This document shows positions 1-13,500 of a DNA stretch of 64,000 nucleotides, piece after piece (position 1 is the stretch's first letter; each line of letters begins with the position of its first letter). The notes beneath the pieces were generated by a model, which was not told the DNA's origin, did not search any database, and was given only the letters and a program-made list of their open reading frames with translations. The position numbers and the translations under genes are program-made. Origin of the DNA: Epiperipatus broadwayi (lineage: Eukaryota > Onychophora > Udeonychophora > Euonychophora > Peripatidae); contig JAQFVV010012574.1 in NCBI GenBank assembly GCA_028023455.1, positions 667,501 to 731,500 on the forward strand, given 5' to 3'.

Positions 1-835
1 TTAATTATTTGCAGATTTCTTAATATAATCTAGAATCTCATATCAAAGTAACATCATAAGCAGTGGTGTTTAAACATTCATTTTATAATAATTGTTTGGT
101 TTGGCATCCGAGTGGTCAGTGGTCACATACACTATCATGTGATAGGTTGACCACAAGAATTCTATTATATCAGCACAAACTTATATCCATTATTTTTATA
201 ACATTAACTCTCAAAGCTGCTGCTCTGCCATTCGCATTAAACTTCCCGTAATGAAGTCATTTAAACTTACGAAATCTCAATAAACTTTCTTGTAAATAAA
301 TATGTACTACACATGTTTCAGGTTGATTATAAAGAAATCTTACAAATTTTTTAATTGAAATCTTTAGAAAAACAATTAACATAAAAAAATACTTTTTTTT
401 AGTTATTTAAATGTCATATTTCTAATTAGTTTTTTTTTCTTTCAATTATGTACTATTGATTTATAAATGAAACTTAGAAAAATGAATTGGATAAATTACT
501 GTAAAAAAAAAAAATAATAATAAAACAAGAAACTCAAATTAATGAAAAATATTAATATCCAAGTTGTTATGGATTAGTTAATTAAAATACAATCGTAAAT
601 AATAATTAAACAAATATTTTAAATGCTGCTATAAATTTCGTGACACACTTTTTATATACAAGTATGTGTGTGTGTGTGTGTTTATTGTGTCTTTCTTTAA
701 TATAATATTTATTTCAGTATTTTTTATAAATATATATGTAAAAAAGAAAAATACAGTCAAAATCCCTCACTTTATTTTCATTAGCAATAATATAATACAG
801 TTTTTATATTCTATTTAGTACACATAAATTGGCTG
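1..835. other. AT-rich non-coding DNA
   Basis: No recognisable gene. The stretch holds poly(A)/poly(T) runs and a short (TG)n tract near 665-682. It ends where homology to the RTE-type LINE copy begins. Confidence 0.6.
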
Positions 836-1156
836 CAGAAAGGAGTTTGCTATTAACTGAAAGGATACCCTTTGATTCCTCTTGGAGGCCTTAAAGGAAC
901 CGAGCAGGGCAAATTCCTAATGTCCACTCCATACGTTCTTGTCGTTGCAGCTGTTATTACTATGTGATTATTCATATAGTATACGAACATAGATGGGCTG
1001 CTCACCAACACGCATTAGCCAGCATGGTGAGTTTATTGGCTTTTTACCTCTGAGTTTAAGATCAAGAAACACCATGGTCTTTCTTCTCAGTGCCTGATAA
1101 GGCAGAATGAATGTTTGTGTAAATGATAAATATTTTTCCAATACATATATACAATT

Positions 1157-2419
1157 ATGACAGACAAAAATAAAGCATGGCCCTTATTCCCAGGAGGCTG
1201 TAAAGTCACCAACCAAGGCAGCGGTTGGTGGCCGAAGGCGGAGGGTGCTAAGAATCCCCTGATTGCGGACCCAGTCTGCCATTTGATGACAACTTTTTAT
1301 TTAGGTACTTACAACTGCAGATCACTTTCAAGTGAAGGAAGATTGCAAGAATTAGAAGAAGAACTATCTTATATTAAATGGGACATTATTGGACTTTGTG
1401 AAGTTAGAAGAAAAGGTGAAGAAACAATTGATTTAAAAAGTGGACATATACTCTATTATAAAGGCACAAATATTAGAAATACAAGTGGAGTAGGATTCAT
1501 TATAAATAAAAAGTGGAAGAACATTATTGTGGAGATTAATGGTGTATCAAACAGAGTGGCAAGATTAGTTATACAACTTAATAGCAGATACCAAATGCAG
1601 ATAATTCAGGTTTATGCCCCAACAAGTTCTCATAGTGATGAAGTAGTAGAAGATTTTTATATGGATGTACAAAAGGCTTTTGATCAGAGTAAACAACATT
1701 TTAAAATTGTTATGGGAGACTTTAATGCTAGAATTGGTAGACAAATGAAAGATGAAATTGCTGTAGGTAATTTTGGTTATGGTAATAGAAATGAGAGAGG
1801 ACATAGACTTGTGGAGTTTGCAGAAAAAGAAAAACTTTATATTATGAATTCATTTTTTGAGAAAAATGTTAAAAGGAAATGGACATGGAAGCATCCAAAT
1901 GAAGGTACAGCAGAATTGGATTATATTTTGACTAACAGGAAATACATATTTCAAGATTGTAATGTTCTTAATAAATTTAACACAGGAAGTGATCATCGAT
2001 TAGTAAGGTGTAAGTTACGTGTTAATGTAAAACTAGAGAGACAAAAATTATTAAGAAAAACAATATTTACAGTTGATATTCCTAATCTTCAGAAACATTC
2101 TAATGAATTTAAATTAGAACTTACAAATAGGTTTCAAATGTTAGGAGATTTTGAACATGATTCAGATTTGAATGAAATTAATATGAAAATAACTGATACA
2201 CTTTTAAAAACTGCAACAAAGATAGCTGGTAGAAAAAAGCAGCAATTGACTAATAAAATTTCTACTGAGACTAGAGAATTTATGAAGAAAAGAAGAAATA
2301 TGAAGATATACAAAAACGATGTATTAAAAAGAATTGAATATCTCGAATTTTGTAAAATGGTATGGAAAAGAATGTTAAACAACATTTTGGTATTGGTAGG
2401 AAATTTCTATCTGCAATAA
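1157..2419 (+). pseudogene. LINE endonuclease domain (APE-like), frameshifted from RT
   Basis: A 420-codon open stretch encoding the exonuclease-endonuclease-phosphatase fold that nicks target DNA for target-primed reverse transcription. Visible motifs in order are GTYNCRSLSSEG (about residue 51), IGLCEVRRKGEE (about 77), VGFIINKKW, IIQVYAPTS (about 149), MGDFNARIG (about 186), ELDYIL and TGSDHRLVR (about 276). The GDFNAR and SDH residues typical of the active site are present, so this domain looks chemically complete. The roughly 45 residues before the first motif resemble a leader also seen at the start of copy 2. A stop at 2,419 ends the frame, and the RT continues in another frame. The same motifs occur in related LINE clades, so the clade name is less certain than the function. 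Confidence 0.85.
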
Positions 2420-2541
2420 GAAAAAAAGATGGAATTATTACTAAAAAGAGAGATGACATCATGAAATTGGTAGAAGATTTTTAGCAAGAATTATATAGTA
2501 ATAAAGAACAAGTACCTCCTATATCTATTACATCTTCCGAA

Positions 2542-3105
2542 TTGCCCAGAATTTTAAATGAAGAAGTGAGACATGCAATTAAATGTATGAAGAAAGGAAA
2601 GGCTCCAGGAAATGATGGAATTATAATTGATATATTAAAAGAAGCAGGTGAAGAAATAGAAACAATTTTAGCAAAGTTATATACCAAATGTCTAAATGAT
2701 AAAGATATACCGGAAGATTGGAAGAATGCAGTAATAATATTAATATTTGAAAAAGGTGATAAAGAAGATATTAGAAATTACAGACCTATCAGCCTTTTAT
2801 CAGTTTTATATAAAATTTTTACCAAGATAATTACAACTCGTCTACAGAGAACTTTGGATTTCCACCAACCAAGAGAACAAGCTGGATTTAAAAGTGGTTT
2901 TAGTACAATAGATCATATCCAGGTGTTGAGGGAAGTCATAGAAAGGACAAATGAATATGAGTTATCATTGTGTTTTGGATTTGTAGATTATGAAAAAGCA
3001 TTTGATTCTATACACATTTCTTCAGTGATTAAAGCACTGGATCATCAAGGTATAGATCCAGGATATTGTCATATTTTAAAGAATATTTATAAAAATGCAA
3101 CATCA
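2542..3105 (+). pseudogene. LINE reverse transcriptase N-terminal half, truncated
   Basis: Continuation of the same LINE in a shifted frame. Motifs seen: KAPGNDGIIIDILK, the fingers block NYRPISLLSVLYKIFTKII, EQAGFKSGFSTIDHIQ, and motif A FGFVDYEKAFDSI with its catalytic aspartate. Sequence matching copy 2 ends just after HILKNIYKNAT. The FADD motif, thumb and C-terminal domain are therefore absent, and the product could not polymerise DNA. Confidence 0.87.
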
Positions 3106-3500
3106 ACACCCACATTGAATCTTTGATAACCATTCACCCATAACTGGAAGCAATCTATTCAACAGAATTTTTAAAAGTACTTCAGCTGTAGTAAATAAAA
3201 ATGATATTCCCCAATAATTACCACAATCTTGCCCATTTCTTTGGCTTTAAAAATTGGAACAATAAAAGTATCCTTAACATTGAATGGCATGACATCATGG
3301 ATTCAGATAGTCCTTAAAAATTCCAGTAATTTTGAAGCTAACATATCACCATCATATTTTAAAACTTCTCCAAGTATTTTATCAGGACTAGCAGTTTTTC
3401 TATTTTCAAGACTATAAAAACCTATTTTGACTTCATTAAACTGGATATTATTATTTAAATCTAAATGAGTAGGTAAAATGGATATATCACTAAAAGTCAT
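3106..3500 (-). pseudogene. LINE reverse transcriptase fingers region (second family)
   Basis: In the - strand, ENRKTASPDKILGEVLKYDG corresponds to the 'KA.G.DGI..E.LK' block that opens non-LTR RTs, and VMPFNVKDTFIVPIFKAK to the following strand. After a frame change come NYWGISFLFTTAEVLLKILL and RLLPVMGEWLSKIQCGC, the usual GNYRGISLL...KI...RLLP...E.QCGF block. No catalytic aspartates remain, because the sequence is cut off at about 3,105. Confidence 0.8.
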
Positions 3501-4729
3501 CCTATAAATTCTTGTATCATTACATAAAAGATGATCAAAATATCATTTTCTTCATATAATAGTATCATTTCTGGATTTAATAGGATTGATCCATATGTTA
3601 CTTTCAATGCATCGACAAAAGATCTAGAGTAACCACAATCAGTGAATGAGTATTGCTTTTTTGCAGTTTTAATCCACTAATTATTTTTTAAGTCTTTTTG
3701 TCAATCAATGAACTTCTGTCATCATATCTTCATAATAATATGAAGTTTAACATTTAATCTATTATTCTGCTTGTTATGTATTCTAAAAACTACTACTTAG
3801 TAAATCATAGAATTTCATGTTGTATGTTTATGATTTAGACTCAGTGGGTTATTTGTGAAGATATTTAAAGCTTCAAGCTTTCAGACCTAAATACTTACGA
3901 CTGGCTTAGATATATAGAAAGAAAAGTAGAGAAAAAGGTGGCCACCCTTTTCTCATAAAATCTTTGTCATGTGTTTAGGTTTGGTTGTTATTTGGACAGA
4001 TATAATGACATCTGATTGGCTGTCAGATAAGTATTGCAACAAGCACAAAGAGATTTGGCAGTATCTCAATTTATTTCAATTTTCAACTATCCGTGCTTCC
4101 CAAATTAAAATATTATTCTGCCAAGCATAGAATGCCACATATTTCTTTTTAATTAGATCATTAATAATATAATCATTGTCAGAAAAACCAATCATGATTT
4201 ATCTTTTTAGTGAACTCAGGAATAGATTTACTTGTACCTATAACACAATTCCTTAAAAGAATCCCATGCTTCAGAAATATGACAATTCTGAAAATCAATT
4301 GCTGTTGTTTAAATTTAGTATATATAATAGATTCTTTTAATGAATGAATAACAATTTTCTTGACAGTATGATTGGAATTTTTTTTTTAAATATAATATCA
4401 TTTTAATCTTGGAGCATATTAATCAGTGAATAATTTAAGCTTGTAAGTGCTCATGTATTGTGAACTTCTCATGTATGCGAACTCCTAACAATAATGTAAT
4501 CCATTAAATGCCATTATTTTGAATGTGTATGCATCCATTTTATTTTGTAGCAGTTTTTCTGCCTAAACAAAGTGTTTATGATAATTAATGCATATGTTGT
4601 GTACAATTTAGTAATAACACACAATTAGAATTTAAAGGCTCAATACCATTATTTCCAAAACTTTTAGTTAAATGCTACTATTTCACCCAAGACATGCATT
4701 AAAGTCTCCAAGAATAAAACTTCATTATT

Positions 4730-5233
4730 TTAATGATATTGCTGTAATAATGCTACCCAACAAGGAACAAAAGCTTCTTTTTTTTCTGAATCTAAAATTG
4801 GGGCATAGGTACTAATAAAATGAACCCTAGAATCATTATGCAAGGTAAGTTTTAAGATCATTAATGTTTCATTGATACAATAAGGAATTTCAACAGTAGA
4901 ATATACTATATTAGATTTCATAGCAAATCCAAAACCATGCATTCTTCTAACACTGACCTGACATTCAAAAAAAAAAAAAAAACATAAGTATCCATCCATC
5001 TGTTGAATAAACTTCTCTGAGAAATGCATTTTACTAAGAGAAGCTACAACAATTTTAAATCTTGACAGTTCCTTAGCCTCAAGTGCAGTCCTCTGTTCTG
5101 GTCTTGAAGAGTTTCCATCAAGTAATATTTGAATATTCCATGTATCTATATTTAGAAAAATTAGATTTATGAAACTTATCTTTAGTACCACTACTGCCTT
5201 TTGATTCACCATTACTATTTCAAACACTAACAT
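4730..5233 (-). pseudogene. LINE endonuclease fragment (second family)
   Basis: A 167-codon frame with an EEP-type endonuclease N-terminus: DTWNIQILLDGNSSRPEQRT (start of the domain), VVASLSKMHFSE (the position where families carry an A-LSETRF motif; the glutamate is lysine here), MHGFGFAMKSNIVYS, and FISTYAPILDSEKKE. A poly(T)-encoded phenylalanine run replaces a few residues in the middle. The GDFNAR and SDH motifs are not seen before decay begins. Loss of the metal-binding glutamate suggests a dead enzyme. The family resembles LINEs common in molluscs and other invertebrates. Confidence 0.78.
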
Positions 5234-5734
5234 GAGTTATCCATCAGGCATGACAATCTAGAAAAGCTGTATGAATCAGGTCATTTTTGATCACATTTTC
5301 TAGGCTCTTTCACTTTCAGGTAAACAGGACTGCCTAAACATCACTCCAGTCTCAACCAAACTGAGTTCCAAACTACTCATTAGTAATTTTATTGCCTCAC
5401 ACAAAGATTACAGTTAATGATTATCAGCCTACTAAGTCTGTCCCCATTATTGGTTTTTAATTAAAGAAAAAGGAAAAAGATAGTATTGGAATCAGAATTG
5501 CTATGCAAATATTTATAGAATGGAAATATTGCACAAATCCACAATCCCATTGTCACAATTATTGTAAAACTTTCAATGGCATGAGAGGATCATAACAACC
5601 AAGTCCTACAATAATTTAAGTGAGTGAATAAAAAAAAAGAGTGACAGAAAAAGACTGTTTGTATCAGAAAACAATCCCTAGTGTTTTATAAACTCACAGA
5701 CTGTCCTATAACACAGAAGTAGCTCATGCTTGAG

Positions 5735-5735
<1 letters not shown>

Positions 5736-5789
<54 letters not shown>
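5736..5789. repeat. (AT)n microsatellite
   Basis: About 27 uninterrupted AT units followed by a short ACAC/ACAT tail, read directly from the sequence. Confidence 0.97.
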
Positions 5790-5799
<10 letters not shown>

Positions 5800-6189
5800 T
5801 ACACACAGTGAGACTTCATATTCAAAGACCATTTTATTATCTACCACCTATGGAACTTGTTGATAGCCTTTTTTCATGAGGTTCAATTTTCAATATATCC
5901 AACAATATTTTTCAGAAATTTCTATATAATAAAAATTCATCACATTATAGCAATAGCTATCCACAATTATTAATATGCATGGTAGCATTATCTAGGACAT
6001 TTAAAGGTCCACTGTTAATGTAAAAGTTTTTTTGTATCCAGGAGCAAGAAAAAGCTCACTCAGATATTCCATTAATGAGTTTAGAAAGCACACAGTTTGG
6101 ATAATGAGCAAAGCATAATAATTTTAATGAATAGCAGATATTAAACTGAGTCATAATATTGGCATTAGTTTTAAAATATAAAAAATCTA

Positions 6190-6345
6190 TTGTTTTCCTG
6201 AAGGTTTGTGATGATGGTGTTTCAGTTGTGGTTTTATATTGGGCTATTTTCATAATCTAATATGAGTATTAAATGTCTTTAGAAAAATTTCACTTTAAAT
6301 ATTCCAAATACATTCAACTGTTAATAATAGCACATCAAACAGATT
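6190..6345 (+). repeat. Dispersed tail repeat shared with the PLE palindrome
   Basis: This segment runs in the same direction as 29,538-29,650 and is inverted relative to 30,900-31,065. Shared words include TTTGTGATGATG, TTTCAGTTGTG, CATAATCTAATAT and TTAAATGTCTTTAGAA. It lacks the tRNA-like and GIY-YIG parts seen in the palindrome arms, so it is a third, shorter copy of the terminal region of that element. Confidence 0.68.
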
Positions 6346-6789
6346 AAATTTCCTGATATTCTATATAGAAATAATCTAATAATAAACTTAAACTAGACCA
6401 AACATTAATATAAAAATAGTGGTCATTTATTCCATTTAATATATATAGCAAATTTTAAAACCCAAGTACCCATTTGAAGGTTCAGTATTGTTTAATGCAG
6501 TAATCAAGGGCCAATGTTTTCTGGAGCAAAGCTCAACATTGAAATACCATCATTTGAAAATCTCATGTCCATACATATATATAAATAGGATTTAATATGT
6601 TAGATTGATAGTTTCAGCAATTCTCCAGTATATTCATTTGATTGTTTGTTTTATATATTTTTAAAAATCAATGTTTAAAAAGTTCTTAAATGGGTTTAAA
6701 TAAAAAAGACAAAAAATTTGATTATGAGAAACCTATAAAAATACATTAATATTTAAATACATATAGTATTTATATTTTAAGCTAAATAT

Positions 6790-7050
<261 letters not shown>

Positions 7051-7499
7051 TATATTAATAAATTAAATTCACAAGTTTTTGATCTTAGATTACTTTTTTC
7101 TTTTTTTGTAAAGATAAAATATAATCAAATATACTAGTATCTTTAAAACTATATTCTTAAGTTATAGAAGTTCACATTTCTGATAACATGAATTTTTTTT
7201 TTAGTTTTCTAAATAAATTCAGGTATAAATCACTGGATGCTACATTAAATATATTTAAATCAAAAAATGGTTTATGTAATAACACTGAGTTTTGTTTAAA
7301 ATCATTAAATCACAATTAAGGACAATTTATGAAAATTATAAAATAATAAAAATGTATAATTTGAAACCTGTTTCCAAAGCTTTCATATTGTTGCATCTGG
7401 CAAATGGCCTCGAAAGCACTTAGCATTTAATATTTTTTGCACTCTCTATAGCTTTTTTTTCAAGTGCTTCACACATTTTTTTTCCTTATGTGTCATAGC

Positions 7500-7582
7500 A
7501 TCAGCTGGGAAGTGAACCCACCAACTTGGGACAATCGCCTGTAAAGCAGCCATCGCTGATCTCTTGACCACCAATGCTTGAC
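7500..7582 (-). repeat. tRNA-derived SINE-like element or tRNA pseudogene
   Basis: Read on the - strand: an A-box-like TGGTGGTCAAGAGATCAGC (about 7,573-7,555), an anticodon-arm-sized interval, then a B-box-like TGGGTTCACTTCCC (about 7,520-7,507). The spacing fits a tRNA-derived pol III promoter. The cloverleaf is imperfect and the sequence continues into AT-rich DNA, so it is more likely a SINE head or decayed tRNA than a working tRNA gene. Confidence 0.5.
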
Positions 7583-10500
7583 AAAGCGCTTCACACGCTT
7601 TTAGTTTTATATATCTTAAAATATTAAATTTTCATCAACAAGCAAGAATCACAAACCATTAGTATTATTTATAAATATACTAATTTCACTTCTAAGATTA
7701 TTAAAATAATATTAGAATATTTCTACAATTCTAGTAGTGTGAAGCAACAAATAATCATATTTAATTTCAGTTTTTAAAAAAAATTAAGTTGGCAATGCTT
7801 TGAGCAATTTAATTTGTGATGAAGTCAGTAGGTGTCTAAATCAACTTCAGTGCAATTTCATTGAATTTCCCATTGTATGAATCCTCAAATATCACATGGC
7901 AACTTTAAATACATTAATAATTTTTATTAGTCATTCATTAGACAAGAGATTATCCACTTAATAAATAATATTTCTGAGTGGTATAGGGAAAATTACATTG
8001 CAAAATATTATTTCTTAAAGTTAAAATACAATTTATTTATTCCTAAATTTATAATGATTTGATTCCAATTTTAAAATTATAGTTCATATGATTAGATCAG
8101 AACCTAATTTATTTCTTGAAAATTTTCACTAAATCATTTTTCCACTTTGGATTTATATGTATTAGATCTTTGTTATATGTGCTTTTATATTTTATGGTCC
8201 CTTTTCAGTTTCAATATCAAAAATATATAATAAATAGATTATCAAAGCTTGAATTAGTTGTAAATAAATGTGAAGGGATATCAGCTCTAATCACCATGCT
8301 TATTACTTTTTTGTTGTAATTTGCCTTATTACATGAAAATCACTTTGCAGTATACATGCATTTTAAAATAACTTTTTTCATTACTCGCTTGCGTCACTCT
8401 CAAAAATTCACTTAAAAATAATATCTGCCTGGATTATGTTAGTATTGTGTATATTTGTGTGTGCTGTAAGTAATGTTCCAAGACAATTGACAAAGAAATA
8501 ATTTCTGACTTGCATGTATACTGCAGAGTAATTTGTCAACTTTTTTCATATATAGTGAAAAATGTTTATGCACAATGATTGAGATTGGTATCAGTTCACA
8601 TTAATTAATATTAAGAATAATGGAGTCTTAAAAAACAAATATATTTTCTTACTTTGAATCAATTCTATATAACTTACTTAATAAACTTTTGTGTCTTGTT
8701 GGTTCAAAAGTTTTTCTTTTATATACATGAGATGCCAGAACCTAAGGGCAGCAATCAAACAAAAAGCTGTATGTGTATTAGACATAATTATTATAAATTA
8801 CTATGTACATCTAAGGACTTATTCATGTTTTTTTATATATTTTAGCCATCTTAATATTGTAACTGAATGAAATTTTAATATACACATTTGAGTACATATA
8901 TAAATATGTAATATTATATAATGAGTATAGCAATAGCTTATATATATAATATGAAACTATTACAACAATGTAATTTTAAATAGAATCATACTTACAACAA
9001 TAAACTAGAACCAGTGTTATTTTAATTTCATATTTTTTAAACAAATGTAAGCATCATCAGTCAATTTATATGTTGATAATAACCAAATTTTAATGTTTGC
9101 CTTTGTATTATTAGTCACTTATGATCAATTACTAGACTGAGTTATATAAAATTGATTATATATTCTTAATTGCCCTGTGCAATTTACTATAGTAATAGAA
9201 TAGCAGATTCAAAAGCTAAAGATATATGGGTTGTGTCTAACTTCTATCATTCTGGTGATCAAATCCTAAATGATAAATCATTTGATTATTTAATTCATTA
9301 TGCCTGGATCATGACAAAATTTTATGGTCTTAAATGAAATGTATTAGCAAGATGAATTATATGACCTAGGTAATGTGTTTAAAATAAATTTGATCATTTA
9401 AATCTCTATTATCAATGTATCCTTTTTAAAATAATTTATATATTTGCTGTAATTATTTTTTCACTAATAATTTCCAGTTCAACACACTGCCAATGAGTAT
9501 ATATGCCTCTATTTATATGTGTGTATACAACAAATGTCATTTATTAAACGAATACTAAAAACAATAGTTGACATCATGTATGTAGTCGCCATAAGTGTGG
9601 ATTTTAAAAACGATTCTTAACAATGCTATATAATCTAGGATATAATTACATAATTACAAAGAGAATTATATAGAATCTGCACCCTCTTCCCCAATATTCA
9701 TTATTTTCCAGTGCTTAGCATTATATATAGCAAATAATTGCTGAATATGCATATAAGAGTATAGAATATACAAATATTTAATCTAATACTTAAATTAATC
9801 TGAATAGTTTTTTGAATAATAATGAATAAAATATAGAACAAAAAATAAATATTACAGTACAGTATAATAAATTAATATATCTAATTCTGGCAGGGTTACA
9901 AATATGTATAAATATTAAATTGTTAAATATATGAAAAACTATAGTTGTAACAAGATGGAGCAAATGTATGTTTGATTTATATATATAACTGCTAAATTTG
10001 ATATATATATATATATGAGTATATTTACTTGCTTATGTGCTATAAATATATTTTGACTACTTACTTATTATTTCACTTTTCAAAGCATAATATTAATTTA
10101 TTCTTTTAACAATATAGAATCCTCTTGCATGTGTGTGTTTGAATAAAAATGTAAGAACATTGTGCATTATTGTTTAAAAGTTTAGCTTTATAATTATCTA
10201 ATATAATATTGAGTATAGGCATATCAGTTAATACTTATAAAAAGTATTTGATCTTAATTCATATCTGTTTGTTTAACAATTACAGTATTGGCTATAAGAT
10301 AAAGCAGTCAATACCGTATAAAGGAACATTCAATCTTAATTCATATAAATGCATTTAACCACACATATTTTTAAATTAAATTAATTATTAATTAATTTTT
10401 TCATAAATATAAGTGAAATTATATATTACAAATAAACTTTAAAAAAACTCATTATATAAACTCCACTTAATTTCATTTTCTTTTCTTTAGAGATATTATT

Positions 10501-13500
10501 CTTGGACTAAACAAATCCAATTTGATCTATAATTTCTGATAAACAAATAGCATTAATATTTTGCTTTACCCTTCTTTTTTTATGAATTTGAAGCTATTTT
10601 TTGAAATTTCCTGCAATCTGATTTTCTTTGTTACTTTCTATATTTTAGCATTAATACTCTACTGTTCATTTCAATACTTTAATTAGCAACTGATTTAATG
10701 AGACTCATTTCCTCAGCTAAGAAAATTTGAATGGTATTCATTTTTCTTTTAAACTTTCTCTGAAACAAAATAAACAATTGAATTTTCCTTATTTGTAAAA
10801 TAAATTCAACACAAATGAAATACTCTTTCTGAATTTATTTATGCAATTTTTTGTGGTATTTTCTTATTGCTTGAATGAAATCTTCTATCACTGTCTTTAA
10901 ATAATATGTGCAATACAATTTTCTGTCACAGATTTTTCCTCATCTGTGCATATATGCACACATAGTTTAGCTTCACATATAAAAATCCTCATAATAAATA
11001 ATTTGATTAACAGATAACATTTAATTTACATAGACAGCAAGAGACATAATTTATTGGGCTTCTAGCAATGGGTGGTAGATTTCAGGGTTACATTTTCTAC
11101 CAGCCACAAACTTTGACTTACATTTCAATTCACATGTGACCACATACTTACAACTATCTAGTATGTATTATCTAGATAAATAAGAAGATTAAAAAGTTAA
11201 AAGTTTTCCCTTCTTTAATTAATAAAAGATAATCCTGTCAATAGAATAGTTTTTTTTCTTCTTTTTTATATGTATATTAAAAAAAAAAAAATTAAATAGG
11301 TTTCCATTCTTTTTAATTTGAGACAAAATAATTTTCTAATTAAAATTTAATTTATCATTTCTTTCGGTATAAAATATATTTAAATCAACTAATATAATTA
11401 ATCTACATATAGATAAAAAAAAAAAAGTTTCCTTTCTACAAAATAATATATATATTAACAAATTAATAATTTAGTTTGACTTTTGTGAAAATTAGAAATA
11501 AAATAATCTATTTTACTAGTATATATTTTTTATTTAACTTTAACTAATTGATTATTTTAAAAATATTAATGATGTTGAGACAAAAGGGTTTGAGTTCCTG
11601 CATTGATGATATTGTAAAGCTGACATGAGGAATGCAGAGAATAAAAAAACTTGAAGATAATATTACTTATTTAATTTGTTCTTTCTACATTTTTATTAAT
11701 ATATATATATAACTATTTGGATATATATATTTTTCCTTTATATAATTTAAAATATATGCATATTCTCTAAAGTACATACCACTCCAGTCACAAGATGGAC
11801 TGTTGATTTATTGTATTGATTTATTTTGATTGTTGATCATTCATGATGATTAATGGTAATATCTCATGCTCCTTTAATATACTTATATATTTTGGATGTT
11901 AAATATTACTTTAACATTTGTTAATAATTCTTACTACTTAAATATTATAACTTTAACAATATTTAATCTTAAACATTATACTTTTTTGTAAATTGATTTG
12001 CCATAATCCCCAGATACCACCATCCTATTACAGTATATATATATTGTAATGGATAAATAGTTCCATATGAAATTTTACTAAAAGGTACCACTAGATAATA
12101 AATCTAGACTTCTTTCCAATAACAAATTGTAATATCAAACAAAGAAAGAAGATAACTTTATTAGAAAAGTCACAATTACACAAAAATGTTGAAAAGCTAT
12201 AAATTATAAAATGAAACTCTTCTAATTAATAATAAATATTGAAGTAAAAGACAATTTACTCAGAATTAGTTACATTTGGACACCCATTAATTTTGGCATA
12301 TTAATATTTTACATCTTATAATTCAAGTAATAGTGAAAAATAAAAAATAACAATAATGTCATTGTAATAGCTACGAATATCTAAATTAATACATCAAAAT
12401 CAACAAATGCATGTATAATTAACAATCTGAGATATTGCCAGAGCAAACCAAGCCATCCTTGATCTCAATACCTACTAACACAGCAACCTGTACACTAAAG
12501 GCTATAAAACTAAGCAATGGGTGAAATGCCCATTATATGAAAGCTTACCTCTTTGCTATAATATTTTAAGTAATGGCATAGAAACAATAACTATTCTTAA
12601 AACTTCATATATAAAATATTTAAATATTAATTCATCATTATAGCCATACTATTTCTAAAAATATAAACATTATCCATGTTTAAGTGAGTATTCACTACAA
12701 AAATGAAGTCATTATAAAATGTAGCCATAGGAAATTTATAACTGGAATTAATGAACAAATATCAAACTAAACATATCAAATATCTGAGTTGCCAATGCAT
12801 ACAGCATCAGTCAAATCCCATGTAAAACAATCATTATTTAAAATTATAAATATTATTAAGTAACACAGATTATATATTTCCTAATCTGTATTGAAATGTG
12901 ATGTCCATAAAATAAACTATCATTTATTACATCTGTATTATTTTTGAACATTACATTTAAAATGTTTTGAAAATATTATCTGCACATAGCTTTGATACTA
13001 TACATATAGTGATTGATACAATATTTAAGAATTGACAATCTATAAATTATTAATATCAGCATAATATTTATGTGAAAAACAATTTTTTATAAATTAAAAA
13101 TATTTAATAAAGATTTATTGGTTGTTTTGAAATTTTAACATAACCAATCCATTATTTCAGGTCATGGACTTGCATCTGAGAAATCTAGAAATTTAATTTG
13201 CATTTTCCATTCTCTACTGAGAAATTTTGCTAACATTTTTTTTCCAGCTTTAAAATTCACGTATATATATTTTCTAATATTTTAATTTTAAAAAAATTCA
13301 AAAGGCATCAGAATAATTGAATAAGTAGAGATTTCAAAGTTTCTGAAATGACACAATGATAAGTGATCATTGTATATTTGGTGATCTCAAACTTTGTGAG
13401 ATTACTTTGAGAAAATATTACGATGGTCTAAAATCTTGATTTTTTGGAAAGTTTATGATTATTTTTGTATTGTAATTGTGTAATAATTATTAGAAATCAA

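Larger units (their letters stand above)
836..3105 (+). mobile_element. RTE-type LINE copy 1, 5' end intact, broken in RT
   Basis: Non-LTR retrotransposon of the RTE/'craniofacial development protein 2-like' type: an apurinic-like endonuclease followed by a reverse transcriptase. Its 5' untranslated region (836-1156) matches the opposite-strand copy ending at 38,237, and homology in both starts at CAGAAAGRAGTTTGC. That makes this the likely true 5' end of the family. The endonuclease and RT lie in different frames, so the original single ORF is frameshifted around 2,420-2,540. Homology to copy 2 stops abruptly at about 3,105, before the FADD catalytic box, where an unrelated LINE on the other strand begins. 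Loss of the 3' part is unusual, because LINE copies are normally 5'-truncated. Confidence 0.88.
3106..5430 (-). mobile_element. Second LINE family, opposite strand, broken in RT
   Basis: A different non-LTR retrotransposon read right to left. Its probable 5' untranslated region is about 5,240-5,430, the endonuclease 5,233-4,730, a degraded linker follows, and the RT fingers run 3,500-3,106. The linker still shows a recognisable DALKVTYGSILLNPE-like stretch before the RT. At about 3,105 the RT stops after a QCGC motif and abuts the RT of LINE copy 1. Both elements therefore lack their 3' halves and meet tail to tail. Confidence 0.82.
5430..6780. other. AT-rich spacer with a microsatellite and a PLE-tail relic
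   Basis: No gene seen. It contains an (AT)n tract (5,736-5,789) and a relic of a repeated PLE tail (about 6,190-6,345), both listed separately. Confidence 0.5.

Noticed and set aside
7500-7582. Functional tRNA gene
   Set aside because: Box-like motifs are present but the cloverleaf is imperfect, and the flanks look like a SINE.
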